NCBI RefSeq assembly: GCF_026319325.1
Contig: NZ_JAPDMU010000003.1
Location: forward strand, 186,001-250,000
Reading direction: 5' to 3'
Length of the DNA: 64,000 nucleotides
Source: Methylophaga sp. OBS3
GTDB taxonomy: Bacteria; Pseudomonadota; Gammaproteobacteria; Nitrosococcales; Methylophagaceae
This document shows positions 62,978 to 64,000 of this stretch, one piece after another. The notes beneath the pieces were generated by a model that ran no database searches, was not told the DNA's origin, and saw only the letters and a list, made by a program, of their open reading frames with translations. Numbering within the stretch: position 1 is the stretch's first letter; every line of letters begins with the position of its first letter. The translations under genes and the position numbers were made by a program.

Positions 62978-64000
62978 TTAGTTAGTAGCAACAGTTGTAG
63001 AAGCGTCTGGTGCTTGAACTTCCAAGCTTTCCAGTAATAAGCCCATGCTATTTAAAATACGATACATTGCATAACGTTCATCATATTGGGCTTCAATTAA
63101 TGAAATGCGTGAACGGAACATTTCGTTTTCAGAGTCCAACAAGTCAAGCAATGTGCGCTGACCTAAACTAAATTGTTGTTGGTAAGCATCACGAGTTTTT
63201 TCTGCTGCATCAGCGTAAGTTTCAAAATACACCATTTGGTTGCGAACAGTTTGTAATGCGTTCCATGACAAACGTGTACTTTCTTCTACTTGGCGGTGTG
63301 TATTATTACGAATCTCAGCCGCTTGATTAATCAACGCAGCAGTCTCTTCACGACGAGCTTGGTCACGACCACCGTTATACAAGTTATAACGTAATCTCAA
63401 CATCGCTTGGAAGTCACGGTCTGAACCACGCACAGCATCAATATTGTTGTCTTGACGTGCACCAACTTCAAAATCCAAACGCGGGAAGAAAGGTGCTAAC
63501 GCAGTGTCATGCTGGAAGTGAGCTGACTCAACATCTGCATTCGCAGACTTCAATGTTGGATGATTGTTAATAGCAGTGTTGATTGCTTCTTCAACAGACG
63601 CAGGAATCAAACCAGCTGGTGATTCAGGATCAGTTAAAGATGTTGGCATGATACCAACAACACGCATGTAGTTAGTTTCAGCATCGCGTAAATTGCTTTG
63701 TTCAGCCATCAAATTGGTTTCTGCCAACGATAAACGACCTAAACTTTGGTCAACATCAGCACGACGACCTACACCACGCTCCGAACGCAGCATGATTTGA
63801 TCATGAGTACGTTGATGTGATTCCAAGTTGTTTTGCGCCATTTCAACAATCTTTTGTCGACGTAAAACATTCAAATAAGCATTTACAGCTTCAAGTGCAG
63901 TATTTTCTGATGCACTGTAAACAGTGTGAGCTCGTGAGTTTGTGCGAGCTTTTTGACGACCAACTTCATTTTTGGTTTGCATACCATCAAACAACATTTG
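62978..64000 (-). CDS. TolC-family outer-membrane efflux/secretion protein, 5' part missing
   Basis: At least 341 codons are present; the start lies beyond the right edge. It has the two repeated outer-membrane factor domains: long amphipathic helices (LEAVNAYLNVLRRQKIVEMA, RTHDQIMLRSERGVGRRADV) and beta segments (LRLRYNLYNGGRDQARREET). These form the alpha-barrel tunnel of a trimeric channel. The spelling is close to the type I secretion branch (TolC/LapE/AggA). No partner transporter is in the window. A strong terminator follows the stop. Confidence 0.88.
   Translation of the reverse strand, partial: QMLFDGMQTKNEVGRQKARTNSRAHTVYSASENTALEAVNAYLNVLRRQKIVEMAQNNLESHQRTHDQIMLRSERGVGRRADVDQSLGRLSLAETNLMAEQSNLRDAETNYMRVVGIMPTSLTDPESPAGLIPASVEEAINTAINNHPTLKSANADVESAHFQHDTALAPFFPRLDFEVGARQDNNIDAVRGSDRDFQAMLRLRYNLYNGGRDQARREETAALINQAAEIRNNTHRQVEESTRLSWNALQTVRNQMVYFETYADAAEKTRDAYQQQFSLGQRTLLDLLDSENEMFRSRISLIEAQYDERYAMYRILNSMGLLLESLEVQAPDASTTVATN

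Overview
The window looks like ordinary chromosome of a free-living, aerobic, Gram-negative gammaproteobacterium with moderate GC. The content is typical of that class: CsiV, fabA-fabB, PqiABC, TtcA, DapC/D/E, RibF, XseB-IspA-Dxs, a MscS channel and a TolC-type protein. A four-gene ectoine-degradation operon in the order doeB-doeD-doeA-doeC points to a halotolerant or marine organism. From memory, this gene order resembles that of halotolerant methylotrophs such as Methylophaga. That genus is a guess; the class is fairly safe. I see no rRNA, tRNA, CRISPR array, prophage, transposase or clearly transferred island.

Layout. 1-3050: NfeD/QmcA membrane-quality pair, CsiV, and an overlapping thioinosine phosphorylase / Hpt purine-salvage pair. 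3100-5760: a BtuFDC-type ABC importer. 5.8-10.9 kb: Tat-exported M15-like peptidase, TrhO, a lipoprotein-like gamma-glutamyltransferase, two unknown proteins, YjjV. 11.0-15.0 kb: MoxR-DUF58-TgpA operon. 15.0-19.2 kb: TcdA with an overlapping HEXXH protein of unknown function, YbaK, a PAS-GGDEF cyclase, DbpA. 19.3-25.3 kb: an unknown secreted protein, a large MscS channel, a histidine phosphatase, small membrane and lipoprotein genes, and an NAD(P)-binding protein. 25.4-29 kb: pqiABC. 29-34.1 kb: ectoine catabolism, followed by a 317-bp regulatory gap. 34.4-40.5 kb: Fpr, a 2OG-Fe(II) oxygenase, DUF202, an SMR exporter, a 751-residue fusion of a degenerate glycosidase-like barrel to an InaA/Kdo-type kinase, and three small envelope-related genes.

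40.5-49.8 kb: RibF; xseB-ispA-dxs (isoprenoid precursors); queD-folE2 (GTP-derived pterin and deazapurine); a retropepsin-like protein; mobAB-moeA-ttcA. 49.76-50.03 kb is an unusual AT-rich gap between convergent genes, with a cluster of DnaA-box-like repeats inside a long inverted repeat. 50-55 kb: VOC protein, EamA transporter, dapC-dapD-yffB-dapE (lysine and peptidoglycan precursor). 55-57.6 kb: a small membrane-anchored protein and a ZnuD-like TonB receptor with a His/Asp-rich loop. 57.7-60.8 kb: DUF4870-like protein, YdfG, PurU, MazG-like pyrophosphohydrolase, YbfF. 60.9-64 kb: a 57-residue unknown gene, fabB, fabA and the 3' part of a TolC-type gene.

Genes are tightly packed, with many ATGA/TAATG overlaps that indicate translationally coupled operons. 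Several strong stem-loop terminators separate the transcription units. The parts most worth a second look are the pseudoglycosidase-kinase fusion, the four-cysteine insertion in the DoeD-type aminotransferase, the compact ectoine operon with no transporter or regulator gene beside it, and the DnaA-box cluster near 49.9 kb.
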